Origin: JAKAKT01 sp041305385
GTDB taxonomy: Archaea; Micrarchaeota; Micrarchaeia; Burarchaeales; JAKAKT01
Length of the DNA: 8,821 nucleotides
Direction of reading: 5' to 3'
Assembly: GCA_041305385.1 (NCBI GenBank)
Contig: JBFYLO010000073.1
Coordinates: forward strand, 1-8,821
Under the pieces are notes generated by a model. The model made no database searches and was not told the origin of the DNA. It worked only from the letters and a program-made list of their open reading frames with translations. Positions 1 through 5,727 of this stretch are shown here, piece after piece. Each line of letters starts with the position of its first letter. The first letter of the stretch is position 1. The translations under genes were made by a program, and so were the position numbers.

Positions 1-286
1 GGACTGCTGCCTTCGCCCTGACTTCCCGGCTTGTATCCAAAAAGGCCTCGTTAAGAGCGGCTTCGATTTCGCTGGGTTTTCTCTTCTGGCTAAGGGCCTT
101 TTCAAGATTCCTAATTCTTTCAGCAATCGTGCTCGCGTTATTCGGAGAAACGGCTTTCGTCGCTTCATTTGCTTCGTAAGCCGTAATCCTTCCCATGGTT
201 GCATTACCATTAATGCCGATTTCTCTCAGCATCTGCTGAAGGTTGCTTCCCGCACCGGGTTGTTTAATTATCAGTTTCCTTGACAT
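1..286 (-). CDS. Unrecognised protein, N-terminal part (runs off left edge)
   Basis: The minus strand is open from an ATG at 286-284 to the window edge, giving 95 codons and no stop. The start is supported by GGTGG at 295-291, four bases before the ATG, and by a TATA-like box at 347-339. The protein begins MSRKLIIKQPGAG. From about residue 50 it becomes rich in Lys, Arg, Glu and Ala with a helical, perhaps coiled-coil character (stretches such as IAERIRNLEKAL and EIEAALNEAF). No signal peptide, membrane segment, cysteine or catalytic motif is visible. I do not recognise a family, so no function is assigned. It is divergent from the por operon and shares its 177-base upstream region. That it is a real gene rests on the start signals and unbroken frame; the C-terminal part is not seen. 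Confidence 0.65.
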   Translation of the reverse strand, partial: MSRKLIIKQPGAGSNLQQMLREIGINGNATMGRITAYEANEATKAVSPNNASTIAERIRNLEKALSQKRKPSEIEAALNEAFLDTSREVRAKAAV

Positions 287-338
287 TTATCCACCGAAAG
301 CTCCACCACAAGTAGAAGATATTACTGCTCATTTTGAG

Positions 339-347
339 CTTAAATAC
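339..347 (-). promoter_or_regulatory. Probable TATA box of the leftward gene
   Basis: Read on the minus strand this is GTATTTAAG preceded by the purine-rich GCAAAG, like an archaeal TATA box with an upstream BRE. The centre near 343 predicts a transcript start near 317, which leaves a leader of about 30 bases carrying the GGTGG ribosome site at 295-291. Confidence 0.45.
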
Positions 348-375
348 CTTTGCAGGCGGGGTACTGGGGAAATCC

Positions 376-394
376 GGGCCAGTGTAGTTGGCCC
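376..394. repeat. Inverted repeat between the divergent promoters
   Basis: GGGCCA (376-381) and TGGCCC (389-394) are perfect inverted repeats around a 7-base spacer. They lie between the leftward TATA box (339-347) and the por TATA box (416-423), upstream of both. This position suits a dimeric regulator's operator better than a transcript hairpin, since neither predicted transcript covers it. A 6-bp arm could also be chance. Confidence 0.35.
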
Positions 395-409
395 TTCGTT
401 AAGTGCCGC

Positions 410-423
410 AAAACCTTTTAAAT
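410..423 (+). promoter_or_regulatory. BRE/TATA promoter of the por operon
   Basis: AAAACC followed by TTTTAAAT (416-423) fits an archaeal BRE plus TATA box. A start about 25 bases beyond the box centre falls near 445, giving a leader of about 19 bases that contains the GGTGA ribosome site at 455-459 for porC. No other comparable TATA box was noticed within the operon. Confidence 0.6.
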
Positions 424-463
424 GTCAGACCTCAACGCCTAAACATTCGACTAAGGTGAATCT

Positions 464-994
464 ATGAAAGAAATTCGTTTTCACGGAAGGGGCGGGCAGG
501 GTGCAGTGACTGCCGCAGAGCTCCTCGCTGTCTCGATCGGGTACGGGGGCAAGTATTCCCAGGCTTTCCCGTTTTTCGGAGTCGAGAGGAGGGGCGCTCC
601 AGTCATGAGCTTCTGCCGCATAGACGAGAGACCGATAAGGATACACCAGCAGGTCTACGACCCGGATGTAATCGTCGTGCTCGACCCGACGCTGGACCCG
701 AAGATGATGAACAAGGGGCTCAAGGCCGACGGAATTGCGGTGGTTAACACCAAGGCATCCGCAGGCGAGACTGGCCTCGTAGCTTCCAGGATTTACACCG
801 TCGATGCAACGGGAATCGCCATGAGGAACCTCGGCAGGCCAATCATAAACACCGCAATGCTCGGCGCCCTGGCCAAGGCAACAGGAGTCGTCGGGCTTGA
901 TGACATAGTGAAAGCCGTGAGAGAGCGTTTCTCCGGCCCGCTCGCGGACAAGAACGCCCGTGCAGTCGAGGAGTGCTTCAACGAGGTGAAATGA
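464..994 (+). CDS. porC: Pyruvate:ferredoxin oxidoreductase, gamma subunit
   Basis: Cytoplasmic gamma subunit of the heterotetrameric enzyme that oxidises pyruvate and CoA to acetyl-CoA and CO2 while reducing ferredoxin. The 176-residue length is normal for the subunit. The N-terminal HGRGGQGAVTAAELLA glycine-rich stretch (residues 7-22) and the SQAFPFFGVERRGAPV stretch (32-47) are hallmarks of the POR/KOR gamma domain; in known structures this domain contributes to CoA binding and assembly. The start is set by GGTGA at 455-459, four bases before the ATG. The gene is first in a four-gene operon, and its TGA overlaps the porD ATG by one base. It is also called porG in some genomes. 2-Oxoacid specificity cannot be read from this subunit; the alpha and beta subunits point to pyruvate. 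Confidence 0.93.
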   Translation: MKEIRFHGRGGQGAVTAAELLAVSIGYGGKYSQAFPFFGVERRGAPVMSFCRIDERPIRIHQQVYDPDVIVVLDPTLDPKMMNKGLKADGIAVVNTKASAGETGLVASRIYTVDATGIAMRNLGRPIINTAMLGALAKATGVVGLDDIVKAVRERFSGPLADKNARAVEECFNEVK

Positions 995-1239
995 TGAAAG
1001 TCGCGGTTTCAAAGCCAGGCACGAGCGTCGAGAACAAGACTGGGGACTGGAGGACATTCAAGCCGGACGTCGACGCTTCCAAATGCATAAAGTGCGGGAC
1101 CTGCGTGCGCTTCTGTCCCGAGGGATGCATGGGCGAGGAGGGCAAGGTCCCGGTCGTCAACTATGATTTCTGCAAGGGCTGCGGCATCTGTGCCAACGAG
1201 TGCCCTGTCAAATGCATCAAGATGGTTCCGGAGAAGTGA
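994..1239 (+). CDS. porD: Pyruvate:ferredoxin oxidoreductase, delta (2[4Fe-4S] ferredoxin) subunit
   Basis: An 81-residue ferredoxin-like subunit that carries electrons from the TPP/FeS centre of PorB to external ferredoxin. Two cluster motifs are visible: CIKCGTCVRFCPEGC (residues 31-45) and CKGCGICANECPVKC (60-74). The preceding NKTGDWRTFKPD stretch (14-25) is typical of archaeal PorD. An in-frame ATG at 991 and a longer frame from 973 also exist. I chose 994 because the GGTGA at 985-989 is then four bases away, exactly as for porC, and the gene overlaps the porC stop by one base. An oddity is the extra cysteines at 45 and 74, one after each CP; some PorD sequences have alanine there. They may be structural or simply lineage-specific. 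Confidence 0.93.
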   Translation: MKVAVSKPGTSVENKTGDWRTFKPDVDASKCIKCGTCVRFCPEGCMGEEGKVPVVNYDFCKGCGICANECPVKCIKMVPEK

Positions 1240-1243
1240 GATT

Positions 1244-2377
1244 ATGAAAAAAACAGTTGAAGGTTCATCGGCGATTGCCGAGACAGTCGAAAATTGCGAC
1301 CCAGACGTCGTTGCATGTTTCCCAATAACCCCGTCCACCCACATCGCCGAGGACCTGGACAACATCTACACCAATGGAAAGATTAGGGATTTCATCCCAG
1401 TGGAATCCGAATTTTCTGCAATATCTGCCCTGATTGGCGCATCAGCTGCAGGGGGCAGGTGCTTCTCGACAACCAGCAGCCAGGGCCTTGCGCTCATGCA
1501 CGAGGCGTTGTTCAACGCAGCTGGAATGAGGCTCTCGCCCGTGATGGCTGTCGCCAACAGGGCGCTCTCAGCACCGCTGAACATCTGGAACGACCACCAG
1601 GACTCGATTTCCGAGCGGGACAGCGGGTGGCTCCAGCTTTTCTGTGAGACCAACCAGGAAGCGTGCGACACAATCCCGCAGGCTTTCAAGATTGCCGAGA
1701 AGCTCGCTCTCCCGGTGATGGTCTGCATAGATGGGTTTTACCTGACTCACGCAGTAGAACAGATTGAAGTTCCGGAAAAGGAGCTCATTGCAAAATTTCT
1801 CCCGAAATTCAATCCGAAATTCAAGCTCGACACCGAGAACCCGCTTAGCCTGGGTGCCTATGCATTCCCCGCCGATTATCAGGACTTCAGGAAGGACATT
1901 TTCGATGACATTGCGAATTCAAAGGCAGAAGTGATGAATGTGCATGATGAGTGGGTCCAGCTCACCGGAAGGGGCTATGGCAACGGGCTCTTCGAGGGCT
2001 ATTCGCTCGAGGATGCGGAGTTTGTGTTTCTCGGGATGGGCTCGGTGATGGGCAACGCCAAGGAGGCAGTCGACAGGCTCCGTGCCAGGGGCGAGAAAGC
2101 GGGAGTCCTGAGGCTAAGATCCTACAGGCCGTTCCCCGGCAAGGAACTCGCCAAGGCGATAGCCGGCAAGAAGGTGGCTGTCTTCGAAAAGGCGGTGAGC
2201 CTCGGGGGAGATGCGCCAATTTATACCGAGCTGATGACGTCGGCGCAGGAATTCGGCTCCAATGCAGTCATCTCCAGCTTCATAGGGGGACTCGGGGGCA
2301 AGGACGTTACAGTCGAGCACGTTGAGCAGGTTTTCAACAAGATAAAGGGCGGGAAGCCCTTGAAGGAGTGGGTTTAG
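1244..2377 (+). CDS. porA: Pyruvate:ferredoxin oxidoreductase, alpha subunit
   Basis: A 377-residue alpha subunit that forms the pyruvate-binding side of the active site with PorB. Visible family motifs are FPITPSTHIAE (26-36), VESEFSAISALIGASAAGGR (53-72), the TTSSQGLALMHEALFNAAGM region (76-95) and NRALSAPLNIWNDHQDS (105-121). The last carries the conserved Arg106 expected to contact the substrate carboxylate. The NIWNDHQDS and CIDGFYLTH (161-169) signatures are those of pyruvate enzymes more than of branched-chain or 2-oxoglutarate paralogues. The C-terminal part (about 235-350) is the second PFOR domain, including GMGSVMGNAKEAVD. The ATG at 1244 begins five bases after the porD stop, with GTGAG at 1236-1240. 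The frame is open upstream to 1163, but that stretch lies inside porD and starting there would add 27 residues foreign to the family. Confidence 0.94.
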   Translation: MKKTVEGSSAIAETVENCDPDVVACFPITPSTHIAEDLDNIYTNGKIRDFIPVESEFSAISALIGASAAGGRCFSTTSSQGLALMHEALFNAAGMRLSPVMAVANRALSAPLNIWNDHQDSISERDSGWLQLFCETNQEACDTIPQAFKIAEKLALPVMVCIDGFYLTHAVEQIEVPEKELIAKFLPKFNPKFKLDTENPLSLGAYAFPADYQDFRKDIFDDIANSKAEVMNVHDEWVQLTGRGYGNGLFEGYSLEDAEFVFLGMGSVMGNAKEAVDRLRARGEKAGVLRLRSYRPFPGKELAKAIAGKKVAVFEKAVSLGGDAPIYTELMTSAQEFGSNAVISSFIGGLGGKDVTVEHVEQVFNKIKGGKPLKEWV

Positions 2378-3232
2378 ATGGCTGAAGATCTTTTCGTTTC
2401 AGGTCACCGCGCGTGCGCGGGCTGCGGCATTGCGGTTGCTTTCAGGCAGGTCATGAAAGCAGTCGGCAAGGACGTGATAGTTGTCAACGCAACTGGCTGC
2501 AGCGAAATCATCTCAACCCCTTATCCACAGAGCTCCTGGAAAGTCCCCTACATCCATTCGCTCTTCGAGAACGTACCGGCAGTTGCCTCGGGCATCAGCC
2601 ACGCGCTGCGCTCGATGGGCAACGACCACACCCAGGTAATCTGCATCGCCGGGGACGGGTCGACTTATGACATCGGCTTCGGCGCCCTTTCGGGAATGCT
2701 TGAGAGAGACGACGATGTAATCTACATCTGCTATGACAATGAGGCCTACATGAACACAGGCATTCAGAGAAGCAGCGCAACCCCCTGGAAAGCTTCAACC
2801 ACCACCTCGCAGGTCGGGAGTTCAGTGAAGGGAAAACCCCAGGGCAAGAAGCCGCTTCTCGATATCGTGGCTGCCCACAAAATACCCTATGCTGCAAGCA
2901 CGACCATCGCCTATCCGTTTGACGTCGCAAAGAAGCTCAAGAAGGCCATGGGAACGAAAGGCGCCCGTTTCATCCTGTTGTTCGCATCCTGCCCCACAGG
3001 CTGGGGCCTCGACACCGCCAAGTCAATTGAGGCGTCGAAGCTCATAGTTGAAACGGGAATCTGGAAGATGGAGGAATACGAGCACGGGAAACGGACTGGC
3101 ATGTTCAAGCCAGGAAAGAGGAAACCCGTTGAGCAATACATAAAGATGCAGAGTAGGTTCAAGCACCTGACTCCGGAGGACATCGCTGCGATACAGAAAG
3201 AAGTCGATGAGAGCTGGGTCGGGCTGGAGTAG
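2378..3232 (+). CDS. porB: Pyruvate:ferredoxin oxidoreductase, beta (TPP-binding) subunit
   Basis: The 284-residue subunit that binds thiamine pyrophosphate and one [4Fe-4S] cluster and carries out decarboxylation. The TPP/Mg site is seen as GDGSTYDIGFGALSG (92-106) through DNEAYMNTGIQRSSATP (120-136). The four expected cluster ligands are Cys13 and Cys16 (CAGCG), Cys41 (ATGCSE) and Cys205 (ASCPTGW). Length and motifs are complete. The ATG directly follows the porA TAG with no gap, and GGAG at 2365-2368 inside porA provides the ribosome site. It is the last gene of the por operon: a separate TATA box follows, and no obvious terminator is seen in the 60 bases before the next gene. Confidence 0.95.
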   Translation: MAEDLFVSGHRACAGCGIAVAFRQVMKAVGKDVIVVNATGCSEIISTPYPQSSWKVPYIHSLFENVPAVASGISHALRSMGNDHTQVICIAGDGSTYDIGFGALSGMLERDDDVIYICYDNEAYMNTGIQRSSATPWKASTTTSQVGSSVKGKPQGKKPLLDIVAAHKIPYAASTTIAYPFDVAKKLKKAMGTKGARFILLFASCPTGWGLDTAKSIEASKLIVETGIWKMEEYEHGKRTGMFKPGKRKPVEQYIKMQSRFKHLTPEDIAAIQKEVDESWVGLE

Positions 3233-3250
3233 TCTGCCAAAACCTGTAAG

Positions 3251-3258
3251 ATTTAAAT
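3251..3258 (+). promoter_or_regulatory. TATA box of the cysteine-repeat lipoprotein gene
   Basis: ATTTAAAT centred at 3255 predicts a transcript start near 3280. This is downstream of the ATG at 3271 but just before GAGGGAGA (3282-3289) and the GTG at 3295, so the promoter position argues for the GTG start. Confidence 0.55.
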
Positions 3259-3281
3259 AGGCGGGCGGTCATGTTAAATTT

Positions 3282-3289
3282 GAGGGAGA
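3282..3289 (+). promoter_or_regulatory. Ribosome-binding site that sets a GTG start
   Basis: GAGGGAGA lies five bases before the GTG at 3295. It is downstream of the alternative ATG at 3271 and so cannot serve it. The protein from GTG begins with a compact MAKK signal peptide. Confidence 0.5.
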
Positions 3290-3294
3290 TATTA

Positions 3295-4497
3295 GTGGCA
3301 AAAAAGGCATTGTTTTCAGTGGCTTTGTTCGCACTCCTTGTGCTCTTTGGGTGTGTTTCCCCGCCAGGCGGGGGGCAAATCGTCATCAATGATACCGAAG
3401 GGCCGATAGTCATTATCAATGACACGGGACCGGTCGTTATAAATGTGACTGGAATGTGCGAGGACCTCACCGAGCCCCATGCTCGCGACAACTGCTATTT
3501 CAACAAGATTTCCAAGGACCCGGGCGGAGACGTTTCAACGTGCTATAACATAAAGGACAACCGGCTTCGGGACAGGTGCATCTATCTCCTCGGAGTCAAA
3601 AACATGGAGTTCTGCCCGCAGATTTCCGCTGAGTCGCTCGACCTTAGGGACGATTGTTTCTATTCCAACGCCGAGTCCTCGGGCAAGGACATCGTCTGCT
3701 TGAGGATACGGAACGAGACAATAATGAAAAAATGCCAATCCGCCTTGGCCCAAAAAGCTTGCTCCGGACTGGACGAATACAATGCAACATTCTGCCTTGC
3801 AGTCAAAACCAAGAACCCGGCCCTTTGCGCAGGTTTCGTGAATGAATCGCAGATTTGCTACTTCAATCTTGCCATAAACTTATCCGACACTTCAATTTGC
3901 GAGAACGTCAAGAATGCGATTCCCCGCAAGGCATGCGAAGCGATAATCCTCAACACTCCGGACATCTGCACTCAGTTGACTTACGACACCGAACAGGACG
4001 CGTGCTACTACACTTTCGCAGTTGAGAAGAACAACGAGACAATATGCGATCGCACGACCACAGTAATATACATAAACCTGTGCCACGGGGACCTGGCCCT
4101 GAAGAACAACAAGCCTTCGCTTTGCGAGCAGCTTTACACCGAGCCCGACCGCGAAAAATGCTACAGGAAGGTCGCAGTTAAATACTTCGATCTTGGGATT
4201 TGCGACAAAATAAAACTCAAGGAATGGAGGGATGGCTGCAGGCACGAGATGGCAATCTCCGCCTCAAGGCCGTATTACTGCGGCTTCATCGAGAACGATT
4301 ACATGCGGGTTTACGATTGCTACACCCAGTTGTTTCTCCCCGGGAAATACAACATCACACTTCAGTCATGCTCCGAGATAAGGGATGACGACATAGCCTG
4401 GAGGGACCAGTGCTACCTCTCGTTGTACAACGTGGACAAGAATTCCTCCATCTGCAACTACATCCAGACCGATGCGATAAAATCCAGGTGCGTTTAG
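3295..4497 (+). CDS. Cysteine-pair repeat lipoprotein, unrecognised family
   Basis: A 400-residue exported protein. The N-terminus is a lipoprotein signal: AKK, a hydrophobic core, then LVLFGC with the lipobox cysteine at residue 20. Next comes a short linker with three degenerate copies of an IVINDTGP-like unit (28-53). The rest holds 28 cysteines in 14 pairs. Nine of the pairs have exactly 11 residues between the cysteines, and the others 9-13. Neighbouring pairs are most often 13 residues apart. Each pair typically reads C-x-x-I...R-x-x-C-Y, followed by an Ala-containing helix-like stretch, so the unit is about 26 residues long and probably a disulfide-stapled helical hairpin. I chose the GTG at 3295 over the ATG at 3271 from promoter and ribosome-site positions; the ATG form would add eight residues. 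No enzyme motif is seen. It is likely membrane-anchored and faces outward. A binding or structural role is possible, but the function is unknown. Confidence 0.85.
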   Translation: MAKKALFSVALFALLVLFGCVSPPGGGQIVINDTEGPIVIINDTGPVVINVTGMCEDLTEPHARDNCYFNKISKDPGGDVSTCYNIKDNRLRDRCIYLLGVKNMEFCPQISAESLDLRDDCFYSNAESSGKDIVCLRIRNETIMKKCQSALAQKACSGLDEYNATFCLAVKTKNPALCAGFVNESQICYFNLAINLSDTSICENVKNAIPRKACEAIILNTPDICTQLTYDTEQDACYYTFAVEKNNETICDRTTTVIYINLCHGDLALKNNKPSLCEQLYTEPDREKCYRKVAVKYFDLGICDKIKLKEWRDGCRHEMAISASRPYYCGFIENDYMRVYDCYTQLFLPGKYNITLQSCSEIRDDDIAWRDQCYLSLYNVDKNSSICNYIQTDAIKSRCV

Positions 4498-4498
4498 A

Positions 4499-4690
4499 GG
4501 ATATTGTGCGGAAAACCAGGAAGTTTCCTACTCGCTGATGCTTGCTTTCTCAGCAGGTGCAATGCTGTATGTTATCCTCGCAGAGCTTCTCCCGGATGCC
4601 TTCAGGGATGGCTCTGAACGAACAGCGGCAGTTGCTTTTCTAGCGGGATTCGGAGTTGCGTTTGCTCTTGCCAGCTTGCTTTCGTTCTAA
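4499..4690 (+). pseudogene. ZIP-family metal transporter, C-terminal remnant
   Basis: This frame translates to a stretch that includes LMLAFSAGAMLYVILAELLP (residues spanning 4535-4594) and ends in a hydrophobic helix before TAA at 4688-4690. The AGAMLYVxLxELxPxA signature followed by one more helix is the end of ZIP (ZupT-like) divalent-metal transporters, that is, the last two of eight membrane helices. Nothing upstream encodes the other six: the frame is open only back to 4481, where a TAA closes it inside the lipoprotein gene. No promoter or ribosome site is evident. The only ATG (4538) would give a 50-residue two-helix peptide. It is best read as a truncated relic left by a deletion or rearrangement at the lipoprotein gene's 3' end. 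Assembly chimerism cannot be excluded. The last 51 bases overlap the end of the convergent glycosylase-like gene. Confidence 0.6.
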
Positions 4691-5113
4691 TTTTTCCCAA
4701 GGTTCTAAGGGCCCGTGCACAACTAAAAAAATCGGATGCGCGTCAGGAGCACGTATTCTCCTCAGCGCTCTAAATTTTTCTGGGCTTCGCGTTCTCAATT
4801 TTTTTCTCAAGTGACTAAACTCATAAAGAAGCTGGCCATCAGTGATTCTGATTTTTGCTTTCGAGCGCACTTCCCCTATTTTCCCTTTGTCAAAGCAATA
4901 CTCGCGCCTGTAGGACTCTTCGAAAACGGAAAACAGGTAGGAGGCGATTGCGCCCCCAGGGCTTCTCTGTTTCTTGAACCTCTCGAGCTGAGGATGTTTT
5001 TTGTAACCGACAGTCTTTCCTGTAAGGACTTTCTGGGCAAGAAGTCCTTCTCTCCAGAGTGCGACAAGCCCCCTGGAGTCTAAGTATTTTGGGTGGATGC
5101 TCCAAATTCTCAT
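4640..5113 (-). CDS. Pyrimidine-dimer DNA glycosylase-like protein (Pyr_excise family)
   Basis: A 157-residue protein starting MRIWSIHPKYLDSRGLVALW. The N-terminal WSIHPKYLD...GLVALWREGLLAQKVL segment followed by GYKKHPQLERFK (residues 36-47) is characteristic of the small Pyr_excise family related to T4 endonuclease V, which cuts DNA at UV photodimers. Arg21-Glu22 in LVALWREG line up with the Arg22-Glu23 dyad of T4 endonuclease V, where Glu23 is catalytic. The family motif VHGPLEPWEK lies near the end, and the basic tail of about 17 residues after it has no family counterpart that I recall. The gene starts 18 bases after the nitroreductase stop on the same strand with no clear ribosome site, so it is probably translated from the same transcript. 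Activity on dimers is inferred; many members are untested. Confidence 0.75.
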   Translation of the reverse strand: MRIWSIHPKYLDSRGLVALWREGLLAQKVLTGKTVGYKKHPQLERFKKQRSPGGAIASYLFSVFEESYRREYCFDKGKIGEVRSKAKIRITDGQLLYEFSHLRKKLRTRSPEKFRALRRIRAPDAHPIFLVVHGPLEPWEKLERKQAGKSKRNSESR

Positions 5114-5131
5114 GTCAACACTTGCCCGAGA

Positions 5132-5677
5132 TTAGTTCCCCCATTTTTCAGAAAAAGCAATCTCCTCGAGTTTCTTTCTGGGGGTCAATATCTTGACTGC
5201 TTTGCTCATGAGTCCAAAAGCCCCCTCTTTTCCTGGATACCCGAGAGGGATAAGGGCAACAACTCTAGCGGATTCAGGGATGGAGAGAATTTCCTTTACT
5301 CGCTTCTCATCGAAAGCTGCAATCCAACATGTCCCGAGCCCCTTCTCCGCAGCAGCAAGGACAAGATGCTCGGTCGCTATGGCGACGTCGACCAGGTAAT
5401 ACTCCTGCTCGTTGTGTCTTGAACTGTTGCCCGCTGCACAGGCGACAATGATAATTGGCGCAGACGCGAGGAATTTGTTGAAAACCGGGCAGGAGTTGGT
5501 GATTGCAAGTATCGTGTCTTTGTCCTTAATCACTACAAACCCCCAGACTTGGGAATTCCTCGCAGAAGGGGCGATTCTCGCGCATTCCAAAACATAGCGA
5601 AGCTTCTCATCTTCCACCGGCTTGTCCGAATAGCCTCGGATACTCCTCCTTGTTCTCGCAATCTCAAGGAATTCCAT
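5132..5677 (-). CDS. Nitroreductase-family FMN oxidoreductase
   Basis: A 181-residue member of the nitroreductase superfamily, whose enzymes use FMN and usually NAD(P)H to reduce nitro compounds, quinones, flavins or other acceptors. Evidence is the N-terminal RTRRSIRGYSDKPV (residues 8-21), which forms the FMN phosphate site, then APSARNSQVW (36-45), the central DVAIATEHLVLAAAEKGLGTCW region, and VVALIPLGYPGKE near the C-terminus. Length is normal. The ATG has no Shine-Dalgarno sequence, and a TATA box at 5699-5706 lies 25 bases upstream, so the transcript is probably leaderless. It is the first gene of a leftward pair with the glycosylase-like gene and is divergent from a ferredoxin-type DUF362 gene. 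The physiological substrate and donor cannot be told; ferredoxin-linked reduction is conceivable given the neighbour. Confidence 0.88.
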   Translation of the reverse strand: MEFLEIARTRRSIRGYSDKPVEDEKLRYVLECARIAPSARNSQVWGFVVIKDKDTILAITNSCPVFNKFLASAPIIIVACAAGNSSRHNEQEYYLVDVAIATEHLVLAAAEKGLGTCWIAAFDEKRVKEILSIPESARVVALIPLGYPGKEGAFGLMSKAVKILTPRKKLEEIAFSEKWGN

Positions 5678-5698
5678 GTTAATCCATTGTGGGAATTG

Positions 5699-5706
5699 TT
5701 ATAAAT
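5699..5706. promoter_or_regulatory. Single TATA box serving two divergent leaderless genes
   Basis: TTATAAAT reads ATTTATAA on the other strand, so it can act as a TATA box both ways. Its centre is at 5702.5, exactly midway between the nitroreductase ATG (5677) and the DUF362 ATG (5728). The 25.5-base distance on each side puts the expected transcript start at or next to each ATG. Neither gene has a Shine-Dalgarno sequence, and no second TATA box is apparent in the 50-base gap. Confidence 0.6.
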
Positions 5707-5727
5707 CATTTACGCCAATTTTTGTAT

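Noticed and set aside
425..1057. Long minus-strand open frame (210 codons) opposite porC
   Set aside because: It lies antisense to a clear porC/porD pair, its translation resembles no family and no promoter or ribosome site serves it; long antisense frames are expected in such coding sequence.
1951..2325. Plus-strand 124-codon frame inside porA
   Set aside because: Arg/Gly-rich translation in a shifted frame of a full-length porA; a coding shadow.
3271..3294. ATG start at 3271 for the cysteine-repeat lipoprotein
   Set aside because: It is only about 16 bases from the TATA centre, so probably not in the transcript, and it lacks a ribosome site; the GTG at 3295 has one.
3359..3373. Perfect palindrome CCCCGCC-A-GGCGGGG
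   Set aside because: It lies within codons for Pro-Pro-Gly-Gly of the lipoprotein linker, where such symmetry arises from composition; the one-base loop cannot form a normal hairpin.
3352..4497. CRISPR-like or tandem DNA repeat in the cysteine-repeat gene
   Set aside because: The periodicity is in the protein only; the DNA copies are too diverged to be direct repeats, and there are no spacers.
4736..5083. Plus-strand 115-codon frame opposite the glycosylase-like gene
   Set aside because: The minus-strand protein has clear family motifs; the plus frame has none and no start signals.
5689..5727. Earlier GTG start for the DUF362 gene
   Set aside because: It would lie upstream of the shared TATA box, have no ribosome site and add 13 residues not seen in relatives.
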